Below, piece by piece: positions 23,952 through 31,443 of a stretch of 34,258 nt of DNA. The stretch's first letter is position 1. The number at the start of each line of letters is the position of its first letter. The notes below the pieces were generated by a model. That model was not told where the DNA came from, searched no databases, and saw only the letters and a list, made by a program, of their open reading frames with translations. Source of the stretch: an uncultured Blautia sp. (lineage in GTDB: Bacteria > Bacillota > Clostridia > Lachnospirales > Lachnospiraceae); contig NZ_CAKROJ010000022.1 of NCBI RefSeq assembly GCF_934372025.1, positions 1 to 34,258 of the forward strand, written 5' to 3'. A program made the translations under genes and the position numbers.

Positions 23952-24712
23952 AATATACAGTAATCGTTGCAGAGGATGAAGAGCTTCTTTTAAATAATCT
24001 CGTACAGAAAATTCAGAAAGCAGATCCGGATTTTCAGATTGTTGGTACAGCTCAGACAGGAGATCAGGCACTGGCACTGGTAGAAAAGCTTCAGCCTGAT
24101 CTTATCGTCACAGATATAAGGATGCCTGTTATGGACGGGATTGCACTGCTCACCAGAGTAAGAAGTCAATTTCCCAATATCAAATTTATCATCACCAGTG
24201 GATTTTCAGATTTTGAATATGCCAAAAAAGCTATCACGTTAAAAGTTTCGGATTATCTTCTGAAACCAATCGACCCTGATGAGCTTAAGGAAACCCTGAA
24301 AAAGATCAAAAGAGAATTTCAAATTGCACAAAATGATTATGCTGCAGTTTTTAATACAGATACCGCAGCCCTGACACCGGCACAGATTGCCTCCGTCCTT
24401 AGGGATTTTATTATCAGAAATTACAGCGAAGACATCAATCTGAACCTTATTGCAGACAATATGAATTACAGTCCGGGATATCTGACAAAGATCTTCTGTC
24501 AGGCTTACGATACCACCCCGACCAAATATCTGACCAATCTGCGGATGCACAAAGCACAGCAGCTCCTTCTTAACGAACCTTCGATGTCCGTCCGCCAGAT
24601 CGGTGAAGTATGCGGATATCATGATCAGGGATACTTCAGCCGCATTTTTAAAAAACATACAGGCAAAAGTCCTTTGGACTATCGCACAGAAAAAGAGGAA
24701 GCCATCAAATGA
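23948..24712 (+). CDS. YesN-type response regulator with AraC DNA-binding domain
   Basis: 254 aa. The receiver domain (about 1-120) has the acidic pair in VAEDEE, phospho-acceptor D56 in LIVTDIRMP, and the lysine in DYLLKPID. The C-terminal AraC-type double helix-turn-helix (about 150-250) includes INLNLIADNMNYSPGYLTKIF and VRQIGEVCGYHDQGYFSRIFKKH. At 254 aa it is shorter than typical 350-500-aa YesN proteins because the usual middle region is almost absent. The start overlaps the kinase stop. Its 3' end overlaps the convergent GH31 gene by 8 bp with no terminator between. Candidate targets are the 21-bp-spaced repeats upstream of the ABC operon. Confidence 0.93.
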   Translation: MKYTVIVAEDEELLLNNLVQKIQKADPDFQIVGTAQTGDQALALVEKLQPDLIVTDIRMPVMDGIALLTRVRSQFPNIKFIITSGFSDFEYAKKAITLKVSDYLLKPIDPDELKETLKKIKREFQIAQNDYAAVFNTDTAALTPAQIASVLRDFIIRNYSEDINLNLIADNMNYSPGYLTKIFCQAYDTTPTKYLTNLRMHKAQQLLLNEPSMSVRQIGEVCGYHDQGYFSRIFKKHTGKSPLDYRTEKEEAIK

Positions 24713-27071
24713 TGACTTCCTCGTATTTTGTTTCGCTCATTCCATCATAACTTCCCTGGCGATCTTCGATCGTCAGTCTGCCATTCTTATCATCCCATTT
24801 TAATTTTGTGGTTGCATACGCACCCTTTTCAAAATTATAGTTATTTCCCTCATCTTCATAAAGAGTAAACTCTGCATCTGCTCCCGGATATACCAGCAGT
24901 TTCACCGGATCATCCGGTTTCTGAGAAGCGTAAGTAAGTCCATCTGCAACCGGAAGAATACTTCCGGCTTTTACAAAGATCGGCATCTGGTCGATCGGAG
25001 CATCCACAGTCACATACTGACCACCTGCATATTTTGTTCCAGTCCAGTAATCATACCAGTCTGTTCCCTGTGGAAGATAACATTCCCATACTTTTTCGCG
25101 GTCAAGCTCTGTGCTTTCCGGTCCATAATACATTGGCTCTGTAACCGCACAGATCAGAAGAGATGGACCAAACATAAACTCATTCTCAATCTTTCTGGCT
25201 GTTTTATCCTCCGGAAAATCAAACAGAAGACTTCTCATGATCGTATAATCATTAAAATGAACAGCTCCTGCAAGAGAATAAATATACGGCATCAGATGAT
25301 ATCTCAGTTTTATAAACTTCTCAATTGCATCATAGAACATGGTTCCCTTTTCGCCAAAGTTCCAGATTTCTCTCGGTGTATCCGTTCCATGAGAACGGAA
25401 CATAGGAAGAAAAGTTCCCATTTCAAGCCATCTGGTATACAGTTCGCAGTATCCCTTATCTTTAACACCCTCGTTATATTTTCCCTGCCAGAACCACTTT
25501 GGTTCCGGATCTGTATTGCATCCGCAGCCACGATTCTGCCATTTATCGGCAACCGTAAAGAATGCTCCTATATCCAGTGTCCAATACGGATATCCGCTCA
25601 GTCCCATATTAAGGCCTTCTACGATCTGAATCTTAAAGTTATCCCAGGAAGCACAGGTGTCACCAGACCAGAGCATTGCTGCATATTTCTGTCCGGAAGC
25701 ATATCCGGAACGTGTCAGATTGAGAACACGCATCTCCTCTGTATCATTTCTCTGATTCTCGTAAATGCCTTTCGCATGCATCAGTGCAAATGCATTGGCT
25801 ACTGCCGGATCAAGATACTTTTTGTGTTCTCCACCGACAAGCTCGTATCTTTCCCATGGTTCTCTCTTTACACCGCCATTCCAGTCCGGTCCGGAAAAAG
25901 GTTCGGTAGAATCACACCACCAGGATTCAAAGCCCTGATCAAAGAGCCCTTCTTTTGCCTGTTTCCAGTACATTTCACGTGCCTTTTCATCAAATGCATT
26001 ATAAGTAGCATAATCATAAAGAAGATATCCTGCATCAAAGAATTCCTGATGATTTTTGCCTCCGGCATTCATGTTCGGCCACACAGAAACCATACTGTGT
26101 GCATGCATTTTATTTATCTCTTCCATGCATTCTTTGTTGTCACCGTAGCGTTCTTTATCAAGGATCTTCTCTCCCCAGTTGCCCGGTTCCCAGGTATTCC
26201 AGTCCTGAACAACGCAGTCGATCGGAACGCCAATCTCTCTGTAGTGACGGATGATCTCTGCCAGTTCTTTTGCTGTGTAATACTGCTCCTTTGACTGGAT
26301 ATATCCATAAGCCCACTTTGGAAGCATCTGGGCTTTACCAGTCAGATAACGATAATCCTGAATGATTCCATCCATCGTCTTGCCGCCGAGGAAATAATAA
26401 TCAATCTGATCTACGGTATCCAGAAACAGATAAGACTCTCTGCTTTCATCATTGAATGTCATCAGAGAACAGCAGTCAAATAATACTCCATATCCTTCGG
26501 TGGATACGAACATCGGCATCGGAATACGCATATTGTGCTGATACAGATACTGTGTATGTTCACGATAATTATAGATTCCTTCTTCTGCCTGTCCGAGTCC
26601 ATGAATCTCCTCATCTTCTTTCCAGTCAAAGAAAACTCTTGCACGGTATCCGTCTCTGACTTTTTCTGCTTTGAGATTCTGGATAAAGTTACGTTCCCCG
26701 TCTACTGTCTTAACACGGTTGATAATTGGTTTTTCTCCACCAGTAGTGTAATGGACTACATCGATTCTTGTGAGGTCAGCCTTGCTCTGCTGCATCCATA
26801 CACTTCCATCCGGATGTTTCCAGATGATACATCCCGTTTTAAGATTTAATTCCGCCTGCACCGCTGATGTTTTTACTGTGACTATTCCGTCTGCCTCTGC
26901 TACTTCAAACGGAACCTGCGGATACTCTTTTTTCTCGATGATCAAAGATTCCTGCTCTGTTTTTACCTCGTCTTTTGCGATCACGCAACGGATGATTTCC
27001 TCTGTTACCGGTATCAGGCGATACTTCATGCCTGCTGCTGAACATTCTACATAACTGTCTATTTTTGTCAT
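24705..27071 (-). CDS. GH31-family alpha-glycosidase (alpha-glucosidase/alpha-xylosidase type), cytoplasmic
   Basis: 788 aa, no signal peptide. An N-terminal beta domain is followed by the catalytic barrel: WAYGYIQSKEQYYTAKE, VVQDWNTWEPGNWG, and the nucleophile D387 in WWCDSTEP. The acid/base candidate is D471 in WSGDTCASWDNF. The C-terminal beta domains contain PIFVKAGSILP and YEDEGNNYNFEKG, as in GH31. The family cleaves alpha-linked glucose, xylose and sometimes sulfoquinovose; WWCDSTEPFSG is of the alpha-xylosidase-like subgroup by eye. AAAAGGAGA precedes the ATG. It lies downstream of an AraC regulator across a terminator, and near an ABC importer that could supply substrate. Confidence 0.9.
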   Translation of the reverse strand: MTKIDSYVECSAAGMKYRLIPVTEEIIRCVIAKDEVKTEQESLIIEKKEYPQVPFEVAEADGIVTVKTSAVQAELNLKTGCIIWKHPDGSVWMQQSKADLTRIDVVHYTTGGEKPIINRVKTVDGERNFIQNLKAEKVRDGYRARVFFDWKEDEEIHGLGQAEEGIYNYREHTQYLYQHNMRIPMPMFVSTEGYGVLFDCCSLMTFNDESRESYLFLDTVDQIDYYFLGGKTMDGIIQDYRYLTGKAQMLPKWAYGYIQSKEQYYTAKELAEIIRHYREIGVPIDCVVQDWNTWEPGNWGEKILDKERYGDNKECMEEINKMHAHSMVSVWPNMNAGGKNHQEFFDAGYLLYDYATYNAFDEKAREMYWKQAKEGLFDQGFESWWCDSTEPFSGPDWNGGVKREPWERYELVGGEHKKYLDPAVANAFALMHAKGIYENQRNDTEEMRVLNLTRSGYASGQKYAAMLWSGDTCASWDNFKIQIVEGLNMGLSGYPYWTLDIGAFFTVADKWQNRGCGCNTDPEPKWFWQGKYNEGVKDKGYCELYTRWLEMGTFLPMFRSHGTDTPREIWNFGEKGTMFYDAIEKFIKLRYHLMPYIYSLAGAVHFNDYTIMRSLLFDFPEDKTARKIENEFMFGPSLLICAVTEPMYYGPESTELDREKVWECYLPQGTDWYDYWTGTKYAGGQYVTVDAPIDQMPIFVKAGSILPVADGLTYASQKPDDPVKLLVYPGADAEFTLYEDEGNNYNFEKGAYATTKLKWDDKNGRLTIEDRQGSYDGMSETKYEEVII

Positions 27072-27112
27072 TTCCCCAAATCTCCTTTTATAAGTTTTTC
27101 CCCATTAAAAAC

Positions 27113-27155
27113 GCCGTATCAGGATATAACATTACTGTTTTTATCCTAACACGGC
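27113..27155 (-). terminator. Terminator between the AraC gene and GH31
   Basis: Minus strand GCCGT (from 27155) with ACGGC (to 27113) and an inner AGGATA/TATCCT pair (27121-27126 and 27142-27147), followed by GTTTTT. It lies 42 bp upstream of the GH31 start codon, so GH31 expression depends on read-through or antitermination unless a promoter overlaps it. Confidence 0.8.
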
Positions 27156-27193
27156 TGTTTATGCTCAGTCTATGACTTATCTGATTCTGATTT

Positions 27194-28063
27194 TTAACTA
27201 TTTTTACTCTTTTCATCCTTGGGTGTTTTGCCCACATGTTTTTTATACAGACGATAGAAATTTGAAATATTATTAAATCCACATTCCATGGCGATTTCTG
27301 TTACATTTTTCTTGCCCTCACGAAGAAGTTCACGGGCATGGTTAATACGCATTCGTGTCACATAATCGCTGAAACTGATATTTGTCACCTTACGAAAATA
27401 GGAAGAAAAATAATTGGCACTCATATACACGGATGACGCTACCTCTTCCAATGTGATCTTCTCACAGTAATGAGCATCGATATAATCAAATGCCTGCTCC
27501 AGACGCTTCATGGCATTCTTCTTCTCCTTGAGCATTTCATCTGATTTTGATTCATCCTGATAACTTCTGATCAGCATAGTAAGAATGCGGAGAACATTCG
27601 CTTTGATCATAAGAGGATAACCTTCTTTACGATCCTGCCATTCCTTGTAGATTTCCTGGATACCGACACGAATCTCCGGATTTATCTCATCTTCTCTGCC
27701 GATGCGGTTTTTGAAATTACTTCCGCGTTCTACAAAAGGCTTCAGATATTCTGTATCAAATACGCTGATCTTCTCTGCAATAAATTCCGGTGAAAAGATC
27801 ATGACCAGAAGCTTCATGTCATCTCCAATAAGATTCCACCCATGAGGCTCTACGTTATTAAAGATGATCACATCATCCTTCTCCATCGTATATTCCTGAC
27901 CATTGACAAAATAATTTCCCTTCCCATCAAGTACACAGGTGATCTCAAAGTAACTGTGCCAGTGCCAGGTCCCTGGTCTGCTGTTCTTTGGGGTCAGCAC
28001 TACTTCTGAAATCTGAAAAGGAAAATCTTTATCAAGTGGAATATTATCTCGTTCAAGCCTCAT
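27194..28063 (-). CDS. AraC-family transcriptional regulator with cupin sensor
   Basis: 289 aa. The N-terminal cupin domain shows TWHWHSYFEITCVLDGKGNYFV and IIFNNVEPHGW, a sugar-sensing fold. The C-terminal double helix-turn-helix has ITLEEVASSVYMSANYFSSYF and VTEIAMECGFNNISNFYRLY. AGGAGG lies six bases before the ATG. The gene follows the small protein gene by 84 bp, a gap that contains a likely promoter, and precedes GH31 across a terminator. It may regulate GH31, the isomerase-fold/PLP-enzyme operon, or both; the sequence does not settle which. Confidence 0.92.
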   Translation of the reverse strand: MRLERDNIPLDKDFPFQISEVVLTPKNSRPGTWHWHSYFEITCVLDGKGNYFVNGQEYTMEKDDVIIFNNVEPHGWNLIGDDMKLLVMIFSPEFIAEKISVFDTEYLKPFVERGSNFKNRIGREDEINPEIRVGIQEIYKEWQDRKEGYPLMIKANVLRILTMLIRSYQDESKSDEMLKEKKNAMKRLEQAFDYIDAHYCEKITLEEVASSVYMSANYFSSYFRKVTNISFSDYVTRMRINHARELLREGKKNVTEIAMECGFNNISNFYRLYKKHVGKTPKDEKSKNS

Positions 28064-28081
28064 CGTCTGCCTCCTGTAAAT

Positions 28082-28143
28082 AACGTTAATTCTATCAAAT
28101 CTGTTAATGCAAAATTCGATTTTTTAACGTTCTCAGTATAGCA
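28082..28143 (-). promoter_or_regulatory. Promoter and paired AACGTT sites upstream of the AraC gene
   Basis: Minus strand TGC-TATACT (28143-28135) is an extended -10; a weak TTGCGT lies 17 bp upstream. The palindrome AACGTT occurs at 28126-28131 near the expected start of transcription and again at 28082-28087, 44 bp away, flanking the leader. They may be an autoregulatory site. Confidence 0.45.
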
Positions 28144-28147
28144 GATT

Positions 28148-28441
28148 TTATTCCTTCACGCAATCCAGGATAAATGCTTCCAGTTTTGCCAGTTCATCTT
28201 CATGTTTTCCGTGAACGGCAATCCTGAAGTAATCATTTCCTTCTATCCCCTTTATCATATAATAATTATTTTCAATCTTAAAAAAAGGCTGTTTCAACAT
28301 ATCAAGATATGCAAAACCTCCAAGTGGTTTCAGTTTTAGAATAAATTCTCTGTCTATCGGCGCATCCATGAGATAGTCTGTTGCAAACCAGCCGGATTCT
28401 GCACATTTCTCTCTTGAAGGCCGCTTTCCTATGATCTTCAT
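28148..28441 (-). CDS. Small protein of unknown function (97 aa)
   Basis: 97 aa from the ATG at 28441, which has AGGAGAG seven bases upstream; the frame is open to 28504 but that part overlaps the PLP enzyme gene. I do not recognise the family. It is soluble, begins MKIIGKRPSREKCAESGWFAT, has a single cysteine (C13), and its C-terminal half alternates strands and helices (FFKIENNYYMIKGIEGNDYFRIAV, given in part). It lies 37 bp after the cysteine-desulfurase-like gene and is probably cotranscribed with it. It could be an accessory or acceptor protein for that enzyme; nothing in the sequence proves this. Confidence 0.75.
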   Translation of the reverse strand: MKIIGKRPSREKCAESGWFATDYLMDAPIDREFILKLKPLGGFAYLDMLKQPFFKIENNYYMIKGIEGNDYFRIAVHGKHEDELAKLEAFILDCVKE

Positions 28442-28478
28442 CTGTTCTCTCCTGTAAAGTATATTTCCTGGAGTCCTC

Positions 28479-29645
28479 TCATCGGCCTGACACCGAGGCT
28501 GCAATTTGCTCCGCAGCCGTAATAAATTCCCGTATTTCCTGTTCCTCCGTAAAATAAGAAATACTTATACGGACTGTTCCGTTTTTTTCTGTTCCCATTG
28601 CCTGATGGATCAATGGTGAGCAGTGCAGGCCGGCACGGACAATAATACCGTATCCACTTTCCAGAATATAGGCTGCATCCGATGCTGTCAGCCCTTTGAA
28701 ATTCAGGCTCAGGACAGGACCCTGGCATTCCTTTGAATTTCCATATACTTCGATTCCCTGAATTTTTTTCAGGCCATCATAGAGTTGCTGCATCAGGATA
28801 CTTTCTTTTTTATGAATCTCATCAATTCCTGTTTCTCTGACAAAATTCACACCTGCAAGCAATGCTGTGATCCCGGGAAGATTCTGTGTTCCGACTTCAT
28901 ATTCATAGTCTTCATCTTCGTAGGTCAGCTGACTGCTGTTGCGTCCCGTCCCGCCATATTTTAAAGGTTTCAGGGAGATCCCTTCTCTGATAAAAAATCC
29001 ACCGCTCCCCTGCATTCCGAGCAGACTTTTGTGTCCTGTAAAGATCAGAGCATCCACATTCCACTTATCTGCATATACGGGAACACAGCCAGCACTCTGC
29101 GAGACATCAAGTATCAGACAAAGGTTGTTTTTCTTTGCAACACTGCTGATCATTTCCATGTCCTGAATGTATCCGGTAACATTGGAACAGTGATTGACTA
29201 CAAGTGCTGCCGGCTGTCGTCCTGCCTGTTTTTCTTCTTCCAGAGCCTTTTCCAGAAATTCTTCTGTCACTGCACCAATCTCGGTACATGAGACTATTTT
29301 TACCGGATAATTTTTTAATGCAGACTGATTCATAAGAGGGCGTAATACACTGTTATGTTCCGTCTGTGTTACCAGGATACTGTTTCCGGCTTTACCATAA
29401 TCCAGGCCACACAACACCGTATTCAGACTTTCCGTTGCTCCTGATGTAAAAAAAATCCTGTCATGATCTGCAATACCCAATAACTCTCCAAGAGCTTCCC
29501 GGCAAAGCATCTCGACATCTTTTTTTAAAATAGAACTTCCTCCCCGGAATTGAGAAGCAGGCGTGCCCATAAGACACGCCTGTACAGCTTCATTTACACA
29601 GGAAGGTTTCGGCCATGATGTAGCCGCATTATTCAGATAAACCAT
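28479..29645 (-). CDS. Cysteine desulfurase-like PLP enzyme (class V aminotransferase fold)
   Basis: 388 aa. The N-terminus MVYLNNAATSWPKP and the TSGATESLN and TEHNSV motifs are typical of the cysteine desulfurase/selenocysteine lyase group. PLP would bind K206 in IFTGHKSLLG. The sulfur-accepting cysteine is C342 in RAGLHCSPLIH. This form matches the smaller subgroup that stands outside isc and suf operons (TIGR01977-like). The gene starts 6 bp after the isomerase-fold gene and is followed by a 97-aa gene, so all three are probably one operon. No IscU, SufU or SelD gene is adjacent, so the sulfur or selenium acceptor is unknown. Confidence 0.88.
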   Translation of the reverse strand: MVYLNNAATSWPKPSCVNEAVQACLMGTPASQFRGGSSILKKDVEMLCREALGELLGIADHDRIFFTSGATESLNTVLCGLDYGKAGNSILVTQTEHNSVLRPLMNQSALKNYPVKIVSCTEIGAVTEEFLEKALEEEKQAGRQPAALVVNHCSNVTGYIQDMEMISSVAKKNNLCLILDVSQSAGCVPVYADKWNVDALIFTGHKSLLGMQGSGGFFIREGISLKPLKYGGTGRNSSQLTYEDEDYEYEVGTQNLPGITALLAGVNFVRETGIDEIHKKESILMQQLYDGLKKIQGIEVYGNSKECQGPVLSLNFKGLTASDAAYILESGYGIIVRAGLHCSPLIHQAMGTEKNGTVRISISYFTEEQEIREFITAAEQIAASVSGR

Positions 29646-29651
29646 TCGGGA

Positions 29652-31019
29652 TCATCCTTCCAGTACATTGAAATTCATAACCTTTGCAATCTTTTTAATA
29701 AGTTTTGTATAATCTCCAAAGATCAGCACCTGATGATGTCCAAACCCTGCCAGGTTGTGCATATATTCTCTTGCATCATCCATCTGGATGTAGTAGTACG
29801 GGCTGCAATAGGTATCTGCATATTCGGAACGGATAACTTTACCTTTCTTAATGCAGATGGTATCGCCTGCCGGGTTGAAACGACCAAGTGTTACATAATC
29901 ATCCTCGTTCTCTGTGAAGTCAACCTGCAGTTTTCCACCAAATCCCTGACCTGTGAATGCCCAGAGTTTATATTCAAGTGGCTTTGTTCCATAACCATTC
30001 ATGCAAAGTGCCGGTACTGCATGGTGGATACGAAGCAGTTCGTCTGTCTCATGGTTCGGATTACCCATGAATGCCGGACGGTTTGCAGCGTACTGCATGA
30101 TCAGCATAGCCATAAGTGCGTTCAGGTCTTCCTCGCATCCGCTCGGGATTCCTTCATCTTTCATGATGGAATGGCACATACATGGTGTAAATTTACGGTT
30201 CTGCGGAATTTCTGTTGTGCAGAGCTCATGACAGGCAGTTGAGAATGCGTTGCAGTCATAGATATCCATCATTTTCTTAGCTGCCAGGTAATATTTAACG
30301 TCATTGATAAACCAGTCTGTGTTTACCTGTGTATCTGTGGAACCTGCAATGATCTTCTCTGCAATTGGTTTTGCTTCCTCATCTGTGATCTCATCCATAT
30401 ATTTAAAGATAGATGTGAATGGAAGTTTTACCACTTCAAATCCATAACGCTGACGGAGAACTTCCGGATCACGGATCAGGCTCTGGATACCAAATGTCGG
30501 TAAGGATCCTGCAGTAAGTACAAGTGCTCTTGTGTTGCGAACGGCTTTTCTTACCCAGAGGATATGTGCGATCTCATTTACATCCTGAAGATCCATTGCC
30601 ACATAAGCCTCTACTCCGATAGAACGGCAGTAAGCTGCAAAGTCGATTCCTTCATTTCCGTTCTGCCAGATGATTACTGGTTTGTTATAACGTTCCAGTT
30701 TTGGGATTCTCCATCCCATGCACAGGAAGCAATCGATCTCATCCAGGTTTTCCCCGATTTTTTCAAATAAATCTTTTTTTACTACAAAAGACTCATCATA
30801 ACGAACATCCATTGGCTCTGTGAACTGAACTTCATCAATTACACCTTTCAGAGCTTCTACAGATTCTTTAAATGTTTCATCTGCTGCCTTTGTTTCTGCC
30901 TCAACAGTCATGTCTTCTTTATGTCCTGCACGACATGGTCCTTCCCAGAAATGTGTATGTGTCAGACATCCGATTAATGGTCTTACGACAAGTTTCTGAT
31001 CCATTGCTTTCTGTTTCAT
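29652..31019 (-). CDS. L-fucose/L-arabinose isomerase-fold protein
   Basis: 455 aa from the ATG at 31019 (AGAGAGG nine bases upstream); upstream in-frame ATGs at 31067 and 31040 lack good ribosome binding sites. The C-terminal half has the isomerase pattern FTPCMCHSIMKDEGIPSGCEED, then NALMAMLIMQYAANRPAFMGNP, and a late histidine pair GFGHHQVLIFG, close to where FucI and AraA place metal ligands. The N-terminal half (PLIGCLTHTHFWEGPC, VIIWQNGNEG) resembles their Rossmann-like domains. It may be a true ketol isomerase or a redirected relative. The PLP enzyme starts 6 bp downstream. The corrinoid methyltransferase gene lies upstream across a terminator. Confidence 0.75.
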   Translation of the reverse strand: MKQKAMDQKLVVRPLIGCLTHTHFWEGPCRAGHKEDMTVEAETKAADETFKESVEALKGVIDEVQFTEPMDVRYDESFVVKKDLFEKIGENLDEIDCFLCMGWRIPKLERYNKPVIIWQNGNEGIDFAAYCRSIGVEAYVAMDLQDVNEIAHILWVRKAVRNTRALVLTAGSLPTFGIQSLIRDPEVLRQRYGFEVVKLPFTSIFKYMDEITDEEAKPIAEKIIAGSTDTQVNTDWFINDVKYYLAAKKMMDIYDCNAFSTACHELCTTEIPQNRKFTPCMCHSIMKDEGIPSGCEEDLNALMAMLIMQYAANRPAFMGNPNHETDELLRIHHAVPALCMNGYGTKPLEYKLWAFTGQGFGGKLQVDFTENEDDYVTLGRFNPAGDTICIKKGKVIRSEYADTYCSPYYYIQMDDAREYMHNLAGFGHHQVLIFGDYTKLIKKIAKVMNFNVLEG

Positions 31020-31217
31020 GTTAAAAAACCTCTCTTTCATTTTTCTGCTTATCTTATATGGCTGCATCCCTTAATATGTCTTTAATTATACTTTTCACAC
31101 AGAAATATTCTTCTTTTTTCTTTTGCATAATCTATACTTTCTTACGATTTTTTGTATAAATTGTATGTTTTTCAACATGTTATTCCTATTATTTTCATAT
31201 GTTTTTACTTAAAAAGA

Positions 31218-31248
31218 AGTCGCCAGGCAGTGACATTACCTGACGACT
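31218..31248 (-). terminator. Terminator of the methyltransferase transcript
   Basis: Minus strand AGTCGTCAGG pairs with CCTGGCGACT (10 bp, one G-U pair; plus-strand arms 31239-31248 and 31218-31227), followed by TCTTTTT. It lies about 196 bp after the methyltransferase stop codon, so the hairpin element is in the 3' untranslated region of that mRNA. Confidence 0.82.
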
Positions 31249-31267
31249 CCCGTTTATATGAATTTGG

Positions 31268-31426
31268 GATTCAACGTAACTGTTCAGTACCCTCACAGTT
31301 ACGAGTCAAAATGCATTCCAAATCACCTTCGGTGATGGCATTTTGCCTTGTATGTCTCGGGATTTTGGCAAAAAAAATGCCAAAACACCTCGCGGGATAC
31401 TACCTTCTGAATAATTACGATTCAAC
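31268..31426 (-). repeat. Structured noncoding element, possible interspersed palindromic repeat
   Basis: Three perfect stems lie in about 110 bp: GTAACTGT/ACAGTTAC (31276-31283, 31295-31302); CAAAATGC/GCATTTTG (31307-31314, 31338-31345) enclosing ATCACC-TTC-GGTGAT (31322-31336); and TTTTGGCA/TGCCAAAA (31363-31370, 31378-31385). GATTCAAC flanks the set as a direct repeat at 31268-31275 and 31419-31426. The combination looks like a mobile palindromic repeat or a structured RNA. I saw no second copy in this window. Confidence 0.55.
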
Positions 31427-31443
31427 TATATTAATATAAGGGG

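Larger units (their letters stand above)
31020..31443. other. Gene-free stretch with promoter signals, terminator and a multi-hairpin element
   Basis: No credible gene. Nearest the isomerase gene, minus-strand TATAAT (31090-31085) is a candidate -10, with TTATAC then TATAGA (17-bp spacer) a second candidate further upstream; ATGTT/AACAT arms lie at 31165-31169 and 31174-31178. The terminator at 31218-31248 ends the methyltransferase transcript. From about 31268 to 31426 there are three further strong hairpins, described separately. Confidence 0.6.

Noticed and set aside
25257..26294. 345-codon open frame on the plus strand opposite GH31
   Set aside because: Cysteine- and isoleucine-rich translation with no recognisable motif, no fitting ribosome binding site, entirely antisense to a well-conserved glycosidase.
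31268..31443. Cobalamin riboswitch near the corrinoid methyltransferase
   Set aside because: The hairpins lie downstream of that gene and no B12-box-like sequence was seen; the upstream leader of the gene is outside the window.
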